Source: Candidatus Sulfopaludibacter sp. SbA3
GTDB lineage: Bacteria; Acidobacteriota; Terriglobia; Bryobacterales; Bryobacteraceae
Length of the DNA: 6,711 nucleotides
Direction: 5' to 3'
NCBI GenBank assembly: GCA_945900935.1
Contig: CAMDKT010000333.1
Location: forward strand, 1-6,711
Of the stretch, positions 5,956 through 6,711 are shown piece after piece (position 1 is the stretch's first letter; each line of letters begins with the position of its first letter). The translations under genes were made by a program, and so were the position numbers. The notes below the pieces were generated by a model, which saw only the letters and a list, made by a program, of their open reading frames with translations, had not been told where the DNA came from and did not search any database.

Positions 5956-6535
5956 GATGTGCCCCACAATTTGCAGGTGATTACGATGTGGGAGTTGCCG
6001 TTGGGAAAGGGCCGAAAGTGGGCCGGCGGCGGGGGAATCGTATCCTGGCTGGCGGGGGGATGGCAGATGAACGCCATTTATAGCGCGGTGGCGGGGTCGC
6101 CGTTTTCGGTGTCGGCGGCGGGCACGTCATTGAACGCGCCGGGGAACGCGCAGCGGGCCGATCAAGGGAAGGCGAATGTGGCGATTCTGGGCGGAGCGGG
6201 ACGGGGGTTATCGTACTTCGATCCCCTGGCGTTCAAGCCGGTGACGGAGGCGCGGTTTGGCACGGCGGGGTTCAACTCGATGCGGGGTCCTGGGCGTGTT
6301 CCGGGAATTTGCGATCAAGGAACGGTTGCGGATTCAATTTCGAGCGGAGGCGTTCAATTCGACCAACACGCAGCACTTCGGTAATCCGGGGGCGAATGCG
6401 TCGAATTTGCAGTTGAACCCGGATGGCACGGTGCGCGCGTTGGGCGGGTTCACCGAGATTACGGGACTCGCCAATACGGGGCGTGACGGGATCGACGAGC
6501 GCGTGTTCCGGCTGGGGATGCGGATTAGCTTTTAA
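5956..6535 (+). pseudogene. 3' remnant of an Oar-like TonB-dependent receptor, frameshifted
   Basis: From GAT at 5956 the frame reads DVPHNLQVITMWELPLGKGR, then GGWQMNAIYSAVAGSPFSVS, SLNAPGNAQRADQ, YFDPLAFKPV and FGTAGFNSMRGPG. These are landmark segments of the last strands of large TonB-dependent outer-membrane receptors (carboxypeptidase-regulatory-like/Oar type). At about 6286-6295 the match moves to another frame: GVFREFAIKERLRIQFRAEAF, NSTNTQHFGNPG, ending VFRLGMRISF with stop TAA 6533-6535. A terminal Phe is the usual barrel-assembly signal. The residues expected between RGPG and GVF are missing, so a small deletion caused the shift. Only about 190 of an expected 1000 or so residues remain, with no signal peptide, plug or start. 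Intact relatives import large ligands such as glycans across the outer membrane. Confidence 0.85.
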
Positions 6536-6711
6536 AGCTCCCAGTTGAGTTTGAGGCCATTGACGGTGATGTCGCGGGAGCGGGGCGGCCAGGCGGGCTT
6601 GGCCATTTGAGCGCTCCAGGCGTTCCAGGAGGCGCGGAGATCCTTAACGATTTCCGGGTGTTTTGCGCTGAGATCGGTCCGTTCGCCGAGGTCGGTTTCG
6701 AGGTTGAAAAG
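6532..6711 (-). CDS. Sulfatase, C-terminal end (N-terminus beyond window)
   Basis: The minus strand is open from the window edge to TAA (6534-6532) and encodes the last 59 residues. The start, LFNLETDLGERTDLSAKHPE, is the typical tail of arylsulfatase-type enzymes, where L(Y/F)xLxxDxGExxxLAxxHPE is followed by a helix (here VKDLRASWNAWSAQM) and a WPP segment. The enzyme family hydrolyses sulfate esters, often from polysaccharides, using a formylglycine made from a Cys or Ser in the N-terminal domain, which is not in the window. It is transcribed toward the receptor remnant, and the two stop codons overlap by 4 bases (6532-6535), with no terminator between them. Sulfatases next to TonB-dependent receptors suggest a former sulfated-glycan utilisation locus, but this is inference. 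Confidence 0.85.
   Translation of the reverse strand, partial: LFNLETDLGERTDLSAKHPEIVKDLRASWNAWSAQMAKPAWPPRSRDITVNGLKLNWEL

Noticed and set aside
5610..6083. 157-codon frame from ATG 5610 as a full PIN protein
   Set aside because: PIN similarity begins upstream of this ATG and lacks the first catalytic Asp. The last 43 or so codons are out-of-frame receptor sequence.
5602..6384. 260-codon plus-strand frame as one gene
   Set aside because: Its first part is the out-of-frame reading of the PIN remnant, its middle is true receptor sequence, and its end is out of frame after the deletion at about 6290. It is a chimera by chance.
1..6711. CRISPR array, tRNA, rRNA or transposase
   Set aside because: No regularly spaced identical repeats, tRNA cloverleaf, rRNA core sequence or transposase-like protein could be recognised on either strand.

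Overview
The window looks like a piece of a GC-rich, soil-type Gram-negative chromosome. My best guess is Acidobacteriota of the Solibacter/Bryobacter kind. This rests on an Oar-like TonB-dependent receptor tail, a sulfatase, a PIN-domain toxin remnant and a large CheB-CheR-PAS fusion, a combination I associate with that phylum. It is inference from family content only.

Layout. (1) 1-1263, minus: a PAS-PAS-GGDEF signalling protein that leaves the window at its GGDEF motif. (2) 1264-1546: a divergent intergenic region with two inverted repeats and the first copy of a roughly 100-bp dispersed repeat. (3) 1547-5168, plus: a 1206-residue (frame-corrected) chemotaxis-type fusion of CheB methylesterase, CheR methyltransferase, PAS, coiled coil, PAS, GAF and PAS. 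Its reading frame is broken by one base at a T8 tract beside the catalytic-serine loop. The apparently intact 1225-codon frame from 1491 hides this: its first 83 codons are the wrong frame. (4) 5169-5338: the second copy of the dispersed repeat. (5) 5339-6535, plus: an intact small antitoxin-like gene, a PIN-domain toxin missing its 5' end, and the 3' end of a TonB-dependent receptor joined directly to the toxin and broken again by a frameshift. (6) 6532-6711, minus: the C-terminus of a sulfatase, converging on the receptor remnant.

How it fits together. The left two thirds is a divergent pair of multi-PAS sensory proteins, one with a diguanylate cyclase output and one with chemoreceptor-modification-type domains, so a shared signalling role is plausible but not shown. 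The right third is a degraded strip: at least two deletion-type junctions and one small frameshifting deletion lie within about 750 bases. The strongest leads are the masked frameshift, the same-orientation repeat lying just upstream of two unrelated genes, and the orphaned antitoxin.
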